A stretch of DNA of 64,000 nt from Alistipes sp. (GTDB lineage Bacteria; Bacteroidota; Bacteroidia; Bacteroidales; Rikenellaceae): assembly GCA_017624955.1 (NCBI GenBank), contig JAGAMA010000012.1:53127-117126 (forward strand), read 5' to 3'. Shown piece after piece: positions 25,447-34,170 of this stretch. A program made the position numbers and the translations under genes. The notes beneath the pieces are model-generated. The model did not search any database. It worked only from the letters and a program-made list of their open reading frames with translations, and was not told where the DNA came from. Position 1 is the first letter of the stretch. Each line of letters begins with the position of its first letter.

Positions 25447-26577
25447 ATGGCCGAGCTGAAGATTCTCCAAGTTGGTAAATTTTACCCCATCCGAGGTGGG
25501 GTGGAGAAGGTGATGTACGACCTCATGTCGGGGCTTTCTGCACGCGGCATTCGTTGCGATATGCTTTGTGCCGTCGAGGGGCCGAGCGAGACGATTCGCC
25601 TCAACGACCACGCAAACCTCATCTGCTGTCATGCCCTGGTCAAGGCGGCCGCCACGATGATCTCGCCTGCCATGGTGTGGAAGCTTCGCAAGATCTGCCG
25701 TGAGTACGACATCATCCACGTCCACCACCCCGATCCGATGGCCTGCCTGGCACTTATCCTTTCGGGTTACAAGGGGCGTGTCATCTTGCACTGGCACAGC
25801 GATATTCTCAAGCAGAAGACTCTTCTGAAGCTCTACCGTCCGTTGCAGCGCTGGCTCATCAACCGCGCCGAGCGCATTGTGGGCACTACCCCGCTCTACC
25901 TGCAGGAGTCGCCCTACCTGACCGATGTACAAGCAAAAACCGTTTGCGTACCGATCGGCATCACGCCGCCGAAACGCAATCCCGCCATTGGCGAGGCGTT
26001 GCGCACCCAGTACCCGGGCAAGAAGATCGTCTTTTCACTGGGTCGCCTGGTGGAGTACAAAGGCTTCGAGCACCTGGTCGAGGCGGCTCGTTATCTCGAT
26101 GATCAATTTGTCATCCTCATCGGCGGCAGCGGCCCGCTCAAGGAGAAGCTGCAGGCGGCGATTGATCGTTGGGGGCTCAACGACAAGGTAAAACTGCTGG
26201 GCTTCCTCAGCGAGCAGGAGCTTCCCGCCTACTACGAGGCGTGCGACCTCTTCTGCCTCTCGTCGGTCTTCAAGACCGAGGCCTTCGGCATCGTGCAGAT
26301 CGAAGCGATGAGCTACGGCAAGCCGGTGGTCGCCACCACGATCGAGGGATCGGGTGTTCATTGGGTCAATGCCGAGGGCGAATCGGGGCTCAATGCCCGC
26401 AAGGGGGATGCCATGGCGTTGGCCAAGGCCATCGCCGCCATCACGGCTCACCCGATGATCTACGAGCGCTACTCGCAAGGAGCCAAGCAACGCTTCGAGC
26501 AGCTCTTTACGCTCGATCACATGATTGACAACACGTTGCAGGTTTACAACCGTTGCAGCGATCAGCCAACACTGTAA
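25447..26577 (+). CDS. Family 4 (GT-B) glycosyltransferase
   Basis: 376 residues starting AELKILQVGKFYPIRGGVEKV. GT4 features: the glycine loop IRGGVEKVMYDL, the start of the second domain FSLGRLVEYKGFEHLVEAA, and the retaining-site motif EAFGIVQIEAMSYGKPVVAT near residues 280-298. It is GC-rich like the core chromosome, unlike operon 1. It is the first gene of operon 2 and is followed after 17 bases by the initiating sugar transferase, so it may add the second sugar of the repeat unit or a conserved core sugar (inference). Confidence 0.92.
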   Translation: MAELKILQVGKFYPIRGGVEKVMYDLMSGLSARGIRCDMLCAVEGPSETIRLNDHANLICCHALVKAAATMISPAMVWKLRKICREYDIIHVHHPDPMACLALILSGYKGRVILHWHSDILKQKTLLKLYRPLQRWLINRAERIVGTTPLYLQESPYLTDVQAKTVCVPIGITPPKRNPAIGEALRTQYPGKKIVFSLGRLVEYKGFEHLVEAARYLDDQFVILIGGSGPLKEKLQAAIDRWGLNDKVKLLGFLSEQELPAYYEACDLFCLSSVFKTEAFGIVQIEAMSYGKPVVATTIEGSGVHWVNAEGESGLNARKGDAMALAKAIAAITAHPMIYERYSQGAKQRFEQLFTLDHMIDNTLQVYNRCSDQPTL

Positions 26578-26594
26578 TTACGCATAAACAGGAT

Positions 26595-27236
26595 ATGAAT
26601 CAACCCTCACAACCCACCAAGGGAGCAAAATTCACCCCGAAGAAGATCTCGGTCATCCACCGCTTCTTCAAGCGCACCTTCGATATTGTATGCTCGATTG
26701 CCGGCCTTATGATCTTCTCGTGGCTGATGCTCATTATTTGGATTGCGATCAAATGGGAGGATCGCGGCCCGGCCATTTTCCACCAGGAGCGCATCGGTCG
26801 TGGCGGCAAGCCCTTCACGCTGTATAAGTTCCGTTCGATGATTGTCGAGGCAGAGGCTGATGGAGCGCAGCTCTACCACACAGGCGATGACCGTCTGACG
26901 CGCGTCGGTCGCTTCATCCGCGATCACCACCTCGACGAGCTGCCGCAGTTGTGGAATGTCCTGCGTGGCGATATGTCGTTTGTGGGCTACCGTCCCGAGC
27001 GACAGGTCTTCATCGACCAGATCATGGAGCACAATGACCGTTACGCCCTGTTATTTGCCATTCGTCCCGGTCTTTTCTCGGAGGCTACGCTCTACAACGG
27101 CTATACGGACACGATGGAGAAAATGCTCACCCGCCTGGAGATGGACCTGCACTACATGGAGGAGTGCTCGTTCTGGCTCGATATGAAGATTATCACGCTG
27201 ACGGGTATCTCGATCCTCACGGGCAAGAAGTTCTAA
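26595..27236 (+). CDS. Undecaprenyl-phosphate sugar phosphotransferase (WcaJ/WbaP C-terminal type)
   Basis: 213 residues, started at the ATG before NQPSQPTKGAK. One hydrophobic segment (about residues 30-52, VCSIAGLMIFSWLMLIIWIA) precedes the catalytic domain. Motifs: FHQERIGRGGKPFTLYKFRS, then DELPQLWNVLRGDMSFVGYR with the conserved Asp-Glu pair, and RPGLFSEATL. This short form transfers a sugar-1-phosphate to undecaprenyl phosphate, starting the repeat unit. Position in the operon with Wza and Wzc supports that role. Confidence 0.93.
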   Translation: MNQPSQPTKGAKFTPKKISVIHRFFKRTFDIVCSIAGLMIFSWLMLIIWIAIKWEDRGPAIFHQERIGRGGKPFTLYKFRSMIVEAEADGAQLYHTGDDRLTRVGRFIRDHHLDELPQLWNVLRGDMSFVGYRPERQVFIDQIMEHNDRYALLFAIRPGLFSEATLYNGYTDTMEKMLTRLEMDLHYMEECSFWLDMKIITLTGISILTGKKF

Positions 27237-27247
27237 TTTGACACACG

Positions 27248-27520
27248 ATGAAACTCCAACCCCACCTCAAACTTCGCCGCATCGGTAAAGCCTGCATGAT
27301 TGTCGATTCGCAAAGCGGAACGGCCAATCTTACGAATGTCTACGAGCTGAACGAGACGGCGGCGGCGGTATGGGAGTACGCCTCGGCGGGCAGCTTCACG
27401 GCTGAAACGCTTGCCAAAGCGCTTACCGCGGAGTTTGAAATCGATTTTGCGGCAGCCCTGCACGATGTGGAGGAGTTGCTGAAAACCTGGCAACAATACG
27501 GCCTTATCCTCCACGAATAA
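27248..27520 (+). CDS. PqqD-like protein (RiPP-recognition-element fold)
   Basis: 90 residues. The pattern VYELNETAAAVWEYASAGSFTAETLAKALTAEF, followed by DFAAALHDVEELLKTWQQYGL, is that of PqqD-family proteins, which bind leader peptides. It is followed without a gap by a nucleotidyltransferase and an HPr-kinase-like gene. I recall related three-gene sets described as HPr-rel-A-type systems and found near exopolysaccharide genes; related enzymes also modify lasso peptides. No precursor-peptide gene is visible nearby. The function in this operon is unknown. Confidence 0.8.
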   Translation: MKLQPHLKLRRIGKACMIVDSQSGTANLTNVYELNETAAAVWEYASAGSFTAETLAKALTAEFEIDFAAALHDVEELLKTWQQYGLILHE

Positions 27521-28620
27521 TGCGCTACCAAACCAAGGCATACAAGGCTCTCTTCCTGCTCCTTCAGGCAGGGCTCTGGGAACGGAAACCGAAGGATATT
27601 TCGATCTTCCCGCTTACACAGGCGGAGTGGAATTCGGTCTTCGTGTTGGCGCAGCAGCAGACCGTCCTGGGTATCACCTATCGCGGTCTGGACTACCTGC
27701 CCGAGTACCTCTTCCCGAGCCAGGAGCTGCTGATTCGTTGGGTTGCCGAGATCGACCGCATCGAGCAGCGCAACCTGGAGAGCAACCAATCGCTCATCGA
27801 ACTGGTGAAGCTCTTTAGCAGCCACGGGCTGAAGCCGATTCTGCAAAAGGGTCAAGGTGTAGCGACCTTCTACGATCGCCCTTTGCTACGCACCTGTGGC
27901 GATATTGACCTGTGGTTTCCTACGCGCGAGGAGCGTCTCGAGGCGGTACGCCTCATCAAGGAGCAGGGCATTGCCGTTCATACGGCAGCCGATCGCAGCA
28001 ACCACTACATGTGGCATTCGATCGAGGTGGAACACCACCGCTACCTGCTCGACCTGCAAAGCCCGCTGGCCAAGGGTTGGGGACAACGCATGGTGCTGAA
28101 GATGCAGCCGACCACCCTCACGTTGGTCGAGCACACCGATACGGCCATTTTGACCCCGTCGCCCGAGATCAACCTCCTATTGCTCAATGCCCACATCTGC
28201 AAGCATGCTATCGGATTGGGCATCGGACTCAGACAGATATGCGACATCGCCCGCGCCTACCTCACGCTACACGACCGCGTTGATGGCGAGGTGATTCGCG
28301 CCCTCTACCACCGGGCAGGCTTAAAGCGCTGGAGCCGTCTGCTGCATAGCTTCCTTACCGAGTGGATCGGGTTGGATCGAGAACTATTGCCCTACGAGGA
28401 GCCGATGAGCGATGATTCCAAGCCGCTCCTGGAGGTGGTCCTGCGCGGAGGCAACTTCGGGCAGCACACCTCGGATCGTGAGGCGGTCATGGGGTCGCTC
28501 TGGGAGCGCAAGATGCACACGGCGCGCAGCTTTATCAAGAACTGCCGCTTCTCGTTCCGCTACGCCCCCATGGAGGCCGTGTGGACCGTATGGCAGCTCA
28601 CGAAAGGGCAACTCGGATGA
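27520..28620 (+). CDS. Nucleotidyltransferase family protein (NTP_transf_5 type)
   Basis: 366 residues. The segment PILQKGQGVATFYDRPLLRTCGDIDLWFP is typical of this family, with the DxD metal-binding acids in GDIDLWF near residue 128. The rest is mostly helical. Members are often found beside PqqD-like and HPr-kinase-like proteins. The gene overlaps the previous stop by one base and the next gene by four (ATGA), so the three are tightly coupled. The substrate is unknown; transfer of a nucleotide to a protein, peptide or sugar is possible. Confidence 0.82.
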   Translation: MRYQTKAYKALFLLLQAGLWERKPKDISIFPLTQAEWNSVFVLAQQQTVLGITYRGLDYLPEYLFPSQELLIRWVAEIDRIEQRNLESNQSLIELVKLFSSHGLKPILQKGQGVATFYDRPLLRTCGDIDLWFPTREERLEAVRLIKEQGIAVHTAADRSNHYMWHSIEVEHHRYLLDLQSPLAKGWGQRMVLKMQPTTLTLVEHTDTAILTPSPEINLLLLNAHICKHAIGLGIGLRQICDIARAYLTLHDRVDGEVIRALYHRAGLKRWSRLLHSFLTEWIGLDRELLPYEEPMSDDSKPLLEVVLRGGNFGQHTSDREAVMGSLWERKMHTARSFIKNCRFSFRYAPMEAVWTVWQLTKGQLG

Positions 28621-29507
28621 GCACAACCCGCTACCGCATCGCCAACTTCGGGATCGAGGTAACCCTCCCCGATGGATGCGACGCAACGACCTGGCTGCCT
28701 AATGCCGAGCCGTTTCGCGTGGCAGCAATGACCGAGCAGCCGATCCTGCACTTCAGCGTATTGGGGCTTTCGGCCGATCAGGCGGTTCGCTTTGGCGAAG
28801 CGGAGCTCCTCACGGAGGATCGAAACGATATGGGCATCGTCCGCCTCATGCGTTCGGGCGAGGAGCTACTGATCGAGCAACGCTTTCGCTCGACCGAGGC
28901 CATGAACCGCATGGCACTTAACAAGGTGCGCAACGAAGCCAAGGTGACGCTTCATTGGGAGGCTCCAAACAGCCAAGAGGCGCTATCCTCGCTCCTTAGA
29001 GCCGCTTATGCCATCGCGGTCATCGGGCACCGGGCCGTTTCGATCCACGCTTCGGCCATCAGCTACCGCGATGAGGCGATTCTCTTCCTCGGGAAGAGCG
29101 GAACGGGCAAAAGCACCCATGCCGACCTGTGGATACGCCACGGCGAAGGGGCGACACTGCTCAACGACGACAACCCCACCCTGCGCCTCGAGGGGGATCG
29201 GGTGATGGCCTACGGAACGCCCTGGAGCGGCAAACGAGCCTGCTATCGCGCGATCGGACTTCCCGTAAGAGGAGTTGTGCGACTGAGCCAGGGGGCAATA
29301 AACAGCTACCGAAAGCTGGAGGAGGCCGAGGCGTTCATGACCCTGCTACCGAGCTGCTCGGCGGTGATGAATGACGAAAAGACGGAGGATCGGCTTTGTG
29401 ACCTCCTGGGAGAAGTGTCCCAACGCACCCGAATCGGCCACCTGAGCTGCCGACCCGACGAGGAGGCCTACCTTTGTTGCCGAGAGGGACTCGGTTATGG
29501 GGCGTAA
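28617..29507 (+). CDS. HPr-kinase-like serine kinase
   Basis: 296 residues from the ATG that overlaps the previous TGA. The C-terminal half has the P-loop LFLGKSGTGKSTHADLWI (about residues 158-175), the acidic LLNDDNPTL pair and YGTPWSGK, all as in HprK-type kinases. The N-terminal half is unlike the HPr kinase DRTGG domain. No HPr gene is nearby, so the target is probably not the phosphotransferase system. With its two partners it forms the unusual trio discussed in the findings. Confidence 0.83.
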   Translation: MSTTRYRIANFGIEVTLPDGCDATTWLPNAEPFRVAAMTEQPILHFSVLGLSADQAVRFGEAELLTEDRNDMGIVRLMRSGEELLIEQRFRSTEAMNRMALNKVRNEAKVTLHWEAPNSQEALSSLLRAAYAIAVIGHRAVSIHASAISYRDEAILFLGKSGTGKSTHADLWIRHGEGATLLNDDNPTLRLEGDRVMAYGTPWSGKRACYRAIGLPVRGVVRLSQGAINSYRKLEEAEAFMTLLPSCSAVMNDEKTEDRLCDLLGEVSQRTRIGHLSCRPDEEAYLCCREGLGYGA

Positions 29508-29580
29508 AAAGAGAACAACAGCGCATCAAAGGCGCATATATATAAATAGAAATAGAACAATAAAAATTAAATACTCAATC

Positions 29581-30369
29581 ATGCGAAACAAACTTCTTTT
29601 GCTGGGTCTTTTGGTCGCCCTGCTGAGTTCCTGCTCCTCGCCGAAAAAATTCGTCTATCTGCAGGATATGAAGGTGGGCGAAAAGGAGGCCTTTAACATC
29701 AAGCACGAGGCTATCGTGCATCGCGACGACCGTCTGCGTATCACGGTCACCTGCAAAAGCCCTGAGTTGGCCATTCCGTTTAACAACCAGAGTGGTCTCG
29801 TTTCGATTACGGCCGACGGTGGCGTGGAGACCCGCCGTGGTACGAGCGCCGAGCAGGGCTACCGCGTCGATATCGATGGCAATATCATCTTCCCGATTTT
29901 AGGTAAATTGAAGGTCGAGGGGCTGACCGTCAGCCAGGTGTCGGAGCTCATTCGCAACAAGATCATCGAGGGCAACTACATCAACGACCCGCAGGTCTCG
30001 ATCGAGTTCCTCAACTTCAAATATTCGGTGCTGGGTGCCACGGGTGCCGGTGTCTACTCGGTAGACGGTGACCGCATCACGCTGCTCGAGGCGCTGGCGC
30101 AGTCGGGTGATTTGGCCAACAACGCCCGCCTGGATCAGGTGCTCGTTATCCGCGAGATGGGCAATGAGCGTCAGGTCTATGCCCACGACATGCGTTCGAA
30201 GGAGATCTTCAACTCACCGGCCTTCTACCTGCAACAGAACGATGTGATCTACGTTGTACCGAAGTACCGCAAGCAGGATACCGAATCGAAAGTACTGCAG
30301 TACCTGACTTTGGTGCTCTCGATGGCTACAGCCGCATCGTCGATCTTGTGGTACATCGATCGCCGCTAA
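29581..30369 (+). CDS. wza: Wza-like polysaccharide export lipoprotein
   Basis: 262 residues from the ATG before RNKLLLLGLLVALLSSCSS; lipid attachment is expected at the Cys in LLSSC. A poly-export domain follows (HRDDRLRITVTCKSPELA ... YRVDIDGNIIFPILGKLKVEG), then an SLBB-like part (VLGATGAGVYSVDGDRITLLEALAQSGD). The C-terminal hydrophobic helix is LTLVLSMATAASSILWYI. It forms the periplasm and outer-membrane channel for polysaccharide, working with the Wzc-type kinase encoded next. Confidence 0.9.
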   Translation: MRNKLLLLGLLVALLSSCSSPKKFVYLQDMKVGEKEAFNIKHEAIVHRDDRLRITVTCKSPELAIPFNNQSGLVSITADGGVETRRGTSAEQGYRVDIDGNIIFPILGKLKVEGLTVSQVSELIRNKIIEGNYINDPQVSIEFLNFKYSVLGATGAGVYSVDGDRITLLEALAQSGDLANNARLDQVLVIREMGNERQVYAHDMRSKEIFNSPAFYLQQNDVIYVVPKYRKQDTESKVLQYLTLVLSMATAASSILWYIDRR

Positions 30370-30402
30370 CCTTTTACACCCGTCACGAGATAAACGAACA
30401 AT

Positions 30403-32823
30403 ATGCAAACCAACAACAAACAGAATAAGGCGGACGAGCTGAATATTGCCGAACTTTTCATGTACCTCTTTTCGAAGTGGCCTTGGTTCCTGCTTTCGGC
30501 AGCCGTTTGCGTAGGTATCGCCTGGTATCACTACGCCTCGACCCCCTTTGTCTATTTCCGCACGGCGACGGTCTTCATCAAGGATCCCGCCCAAAAGACA
30601 GCATCGGCCGGTCTGGATCGCTACGACAACTACATCAACAAGGTCAACGTAGCGAGTGAGATTTACCGCTTCCGCACCAAGAACCTCATGCGCGAGGTGG
30701 TTAAGCGCGCCAACGCAGATGTAAGCTATCAGATTGCCGACGGTCTTCGCGACAAGGAGCTCTACACCTCCGCCCCCGTGAAGGTCACCTTCCCCGAGGA
30801 GATTCAGAATCGCCGCGTTGCCTTCACCCTGACGATGAAAGACACGAAAAGTGTGACGTTGAGCGACTTTGAGGGGATGGAGGATCTGAAGCCGATGGAG
30901 GTAAACCTCGGCGATACGGTTTCGATCTTTGCCGGTGACATCGTCATCACCCCGACCAACTTCTGCAACGAGCAGTGGAAGGGCACGGAGATTCGTGTCA
31001 CGAAGAGCCCCATCAATCAGATGGTCGCCTATTTCCTGGCCAACTTCGGAGTACGCCAGGAGTCGGAGGAGGCCTCGATCCTGGCCCTTTCGATCCGCGA
31101 CAACTCGCCGATTCGTGCCGAGGATATGCTCAATACGCTGATTGCCATCTACAACGAGGAGTCGATCCGCGACAAGAACCAGGTGGCCATCAACACGGCC
31201 AACTTCATCAACGAGCGACTGATCATCATCGAGCGCGAGTTGGGTTCTGTGGAGCAGGATCTCGAAAGCTACAAGGTAAGCAACGACATGATCAATCTGG
31301 AGACATCTGCAGGTCAGGCTGTCAGCGAGACAACCCAGCACGGTGCCAACCTGATTGAGCTGGAGACGCAGTTGCAATACGCCTCCTACATCCGTGACTA
31401 CCTGACCGATCCCACGAAGGAGATCGAGCTGATTCCGGCCAACACGGGTCTGAGCAACATGAATATCGAGACGCAGATCAACCAATACAACGCCATGAAG
31501 CTGCGCCGCGACAAGCTCATCGTGGATGGTAACGATTCGAACCCCGTGATTCAGGAGCTCAACAGCTCGTTGCGCGCCATGAAGCAGACGATTATCCGCG
31601 CAGTGGATAACCTGATTGCCAACCTGGAGGCGAAGATTAAGGATACCTCGAGCCGTGAGGTGCGTGCCAAGGCGCGCGTTCGCTCGATCCCCCGCAAGGA
31701 GCGTGACATGCTCTCGATCGAGCGTCAGCAGAAGATCAAGGAGTCGCTCTACCTCTTCCTGCTGAATCGCCGCGAGGAGAATGCCCTGACACAGGCGATG
31801 GCCGATAACAATGCTCAGATTATCGATAACGCCAGCGGCTCGAACAGCCCGATTGCCCCTTCGCGCAACCGCATCCTGCTGCTCGGTCTGCTGTTGGGTT
31901 TGGCCATTCCGGGTGTCTACTTCCTCCTGCGCATGTTCCTCGATACGCGCGTACACAGCAAGCGCGATATTAAGGAGGCCGTAAGCGTTCCTATTTTGGG
32001 CGACATTCCGCTCGACAAGGAGCTTTGGAAGCAACCTGCCAAGGGCACGATCGCCCTGGCCGAGAAGAAGGAGGGAATGATTGCCGAGGCATTCCGTATC
32101 CTGCGCACCAACCTCCGCTTCAAACTCCATGGCGGAGTCAAGAAGGCAGGCACAGAGCATACGAGCCATGTGATTACCCTCACCTCATTCAACGAGAGTG
32201 CCGGTAAGACCTTTATCGCCAGCAACCTGGCGATGAGCCTCGTGAATGCCGGTAAGCGTGTCATCATTGTCGATATGGATATCCGCAAGGGTACGCTTTC
32301 TGCCCCCTATGGTGAGCGCCATCACGGTCTTACGAACTTCCTGGCCGATGAGTCAATGCCGATTGCCGATCTGATTCGCAAGGATGCCATGGCTCCGGGT
32401 CTGGATCTGATTGCCGCAGGTACCATCGCCCCGAATCCGGCCGAGCTGCTGATGTCGGAGCGCCTCGATGAGCTCTTCGCCTACTTACGCGAACAGTACG
32501 ATTACATCGTTGCCGATAATGTGCCGATCGGCATTATTGCCGATGGCTCGATCTCGAACCGCATTGCCGACCTGACGATCTTCGTGGTGCGTGCCGGCAA
32601 GCTCGACAAGCGTCAGCTGCCCGAGTTGGAGGAGCTTTATCAGGAGAAGAAACTCAACAACATGGCACTGGTTGTAAACGGCACCGAGGCGCACCGTCGC
32701 GGCTATGGCTATGGTTACGGTTACGGATACGGCTATGGTTATGGGTATGGCTATGGTTATGGGTACGGCTATGGTTACGGTCCCTCGTCGGAGAACAAGA
32801 AAAAGTCGAAGAGAAACAAATAA
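30403..32823 (+). CDS. wzc: Wzc-like tyrosine autokinase / chain-length regulator with Gly-Tyr tail
   Basis: 806 residues. The N-terminal Wzz domain has a first membrane helix (WPWFLLSAAVCVGIAWY), a long periplasmic coiled region, and a second helix near residue 486 (ILLLGLLLGLAIPGVYFLL). The cytoplasmic BY-kinase domain has a Walker A-type loop TSFNESAGKTFIASNLA, Walker A' VIIVDMDIRKGTLS and the B-type site YIVADNVPIG. The tail is 13 consecutive Gly-Tyr pairs (bases 32701-32778), then a Lys-rich end. BY-kinases phosphorylate such terminal tyrosines on each other to control polymer length and export. A regular Gly-Tyr dipeptide tail is notable. Confidence 0.93.
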   Translation: MQTNNKQNKADELNIAELFMYLFSKWPWFLLSAAVCVGIAWYHYASTPFVYFRTATVFIKDPAQKTASAGLDRYDNYINKVNVASEIYRFRTKNLMREVVKRANADVSYQIADGLRDKELYTSAPVKVTFPEEIQNRRVAFTLTMKDTKSVTLSDFEGMEDLKPMEVNLGDTVSIFAGDIVITPTNFCNEQWKGTEIRVTKSPINQMVAYFLANFGVRQESEEASILALSIRDNSPIRAEDMLNTLIAIYNEESIRDKNQVAINTANFINERLIIIERELGSVEQDLESYKVSNDMINLETSAGQAVSETTQHGANLIELETQLQYASYIRDYLTDPTKEIELIPANTGLSNMNIETQINQYNAMKLRRDKLIVDGNDSNPVIQELNSSLRAMKQTIIRAVDNLIANLEAKIKDTSSREVRAKARVRSIPRKERDMLSIERQQKIKESLYLFLLNRREENALTQAMADNNAQIIDNASGSNSPIAPSRNRILLLGLLLGLAIPGVYFLLRMFLDTRVHSKRDIKEAVSVPILGDIPLDKELWKQPAKGTIALAEKKEGMIAEAFRILRTNLRFKLHGGVKKAGTEHTSHVITLTSFNESAGKTFIASNLAMSLVNAGKRVIIVDMDIRKGTLSAPYGERHHGLTNFLADESMPIADLIRKDAMAPGLDLIAAGTIAPNPAELLMSERLDELFAYLREQYDYIVADNVPIGIIADGSISNRIADLTIFVVRAGKLDKRQLPELEELYQEKKLNNMALVVNGTEAHRRGYGYGYGYGYGYGYGYGYGYGYGYGYGPSSENKKKSKRNK

Positions 32824-32860
32824 CAGACAAATCAATATTAACTTTTAAACAACAACGCTT

Positions 32861-34069
32861 ATGAAAAAAATTTTAGCTCTTGTAGCCTTTGCCTTGATGG
32901 CAGGTGCTACCTTCGCACAGACGGCTGACGTCGAGGAGGAGGTAATCTATGAGAAGAACAAGCACAAGGTCGTGACGAACACCTTCTGGGACAACTGGTG
33001 GGTTCAGATTGGCGGTGGTGCCCAGATGTACTTTGGCGACCATGACAAGCAGGTAGACTTCGTAGATCGTCTTTCGCTGGCTCTGGATGCCGGTTTCGGT
33101 AAGTGGTTCAGCCCGCAGATTGGTGTACGCGCCATGATCAGCGGTCTGACGATCAACGGTGCTACGCAGACATGGCGTGAGTCGGGTATCCACGACACGG
33201 GCAAGCCCATCGATGGCAAGTACACGCACGACTATGGCTTCCTGAACAAGCAGCAGTTCGACTTCTACAACCTGCACGCTGATGTGCTCTTCAACATGTC
33301 GAACATCCTCTGCGGTTACAAGGAGACGCGCGTTTGGAACTGCTCGCCCTACCTGGGTCTGGGTTGGATGGTAACGTGGGAGTCGCCCCGCGCTCGTGAG
33401 GTAAGCTTCAACTTCGGTATCTTCAACGCCATCCGCCTGAGCGAGAAGTTCGACTTCAACATCGACCTCCGCACGACGATGGTTAAGGATTCGTTCGACG
33501 GCGAGGTTGATGGCCGCAAGGAGGAGGGTATGTTTACCGCTACCTTCGGTTTCTCGTACAAGTTCAAGCAGCGTGGCTGGGATCGCTCGAAGACCGTGAT
33601 CCGCAACAACCGCGCCGAGGCCAACGCGCTGAAGAAGCAGCTCGATGCACTGCGCGACCAGAACGAGCAGCTGAAGAACGACCTGAAGAATGCCGAGGCT
33701 CAAATCAAGGAGGTGAAGGTAATCGAGAAGGAGCAGACGATAGCTCCCGTATACGTTGTCTTCGAGATCGGCAAGTCGGAGCTTTCGAAGGAGGCTCGCG
33801 TAACGCTGGGTCTGCTGGCCAAGGCTATCAAGGAGGCTCCGGAGGGCACTGTTTACAACATCTCGGGCTATGCTGACGAGGGTACCGGTTCGAAGAGCAT
33901 GAACGAGAAGCTCTCGGCTGCTCGTGCACAGGCTGTCTACAACTGCCTCACGGAGGAGTACGGTGTAGATGAGAGCCAGCTACGCATGGTATCGAAGGGT
34001 GGCGTAGAGAACATGTTCTACGATGACCCGAAGCTGAGCCGTGCCGTAATCGCCGGTGAGGCCAAGTAA
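32861..34069 (+). CDS. OmpA-family outer-membrane protein
   Basis: 402 residues: signal peptide KKILALVAFALMAGATFAQ, an N-terminal beta-barrel-like region rich in aromatic residues (residues about 45-245), a coiled-coil linker (ALKKQLDALRDQNEQLKNDL), and a C-terminal OmpA/MotB domain (about residues 295-400). The domain includes VFEIGKSELSKEA and ISGYADEGTGSKSMNEKLSAARA, which bind peptidoglycan. It lies 37 bases after the kinase gene and before a terminator, so it closes operon 2. It may help anchor the export complex to the wall, or only share the transcript. Confidence 0.92.
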   Translation: MKKILALVAFALMAGATFAQTADVEEEVIYEKNKHKVVTNTFWDNWWVQIGGGAQMYFGDHDKQVDFVDRLSLALDAGFGKWFSPQIGVRAMISGLTINGATQTWRESGIHDTGKPIDGKYTHDYGFLNKQQFDFYNLHADVLFNMSNILCGYKETRVWNCSPYLGLGWMVTWESPRAREVSFNFGIFNAIRLSEKFDFNIDLRTTMVKDSFDGEVDGRKEEGMFTATFGFSYKFKQRGWDRSKTVIRNNRAEANALKKQLDALRDQNEQLKNDLKNAEAQIKEVKVIEKEQTIAPVYVVFEIGKSELSKEARVTLGLLAKAIKEAPEGTVYNISGYADEGTGSKSMNEKLSAARAQAVYNCLTEEYGVDESQLRMVSKGGVENMFYDDPKLSRAVIAGEAK

Positions 34070-34092
34070 GCTATCGACTCAAAAACAGACAG

Positions 34093-34124
34093 GAGGGGGC
34101 AACTTTTCGGTTGCTCCCTCTTTC
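34093..34124 (+). terminator. Terminator of polysaccharide operon 2
   Basis: 11-bp stem GAGGGGGCAAC / GTTGCTCCCTC (one G-T pair) with loop TTTTCG-like sequence, then a T-rich tract. It directly precedes the promoter of the ABC-F gene. Confidence 0.85.
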
Positions 34125-34143
34125 GTTTTTGGCCGCTACGCAC

Positions 34144-34151
34144 TATCTTTG
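34144..34151 (+). promoter_or_regulatory. -7 box of the ABC-F gene
   Basis: TATCTTTG, a perfect Bacteroidetes -7 consensus, 20 bases before the ATG. Confidence 0.65.
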
Positions 34152-34170
34152 TCGAAAAGAATCAGGCGAT

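Noticed and set aside
30214-32169. 651-codon open frame opposite wza/wzc
   Set aside because: It overlaps two certain genes on the other strand and shows no protein pattern.
15577-34069. Search for an UpxY/UpxZ-type regulator gene in the polysaccharide locus
   Set aside because: No NusG-like or UpxZ-like protein is seen in either operon; if one acts on the leaders it must be encoded elsewhere.
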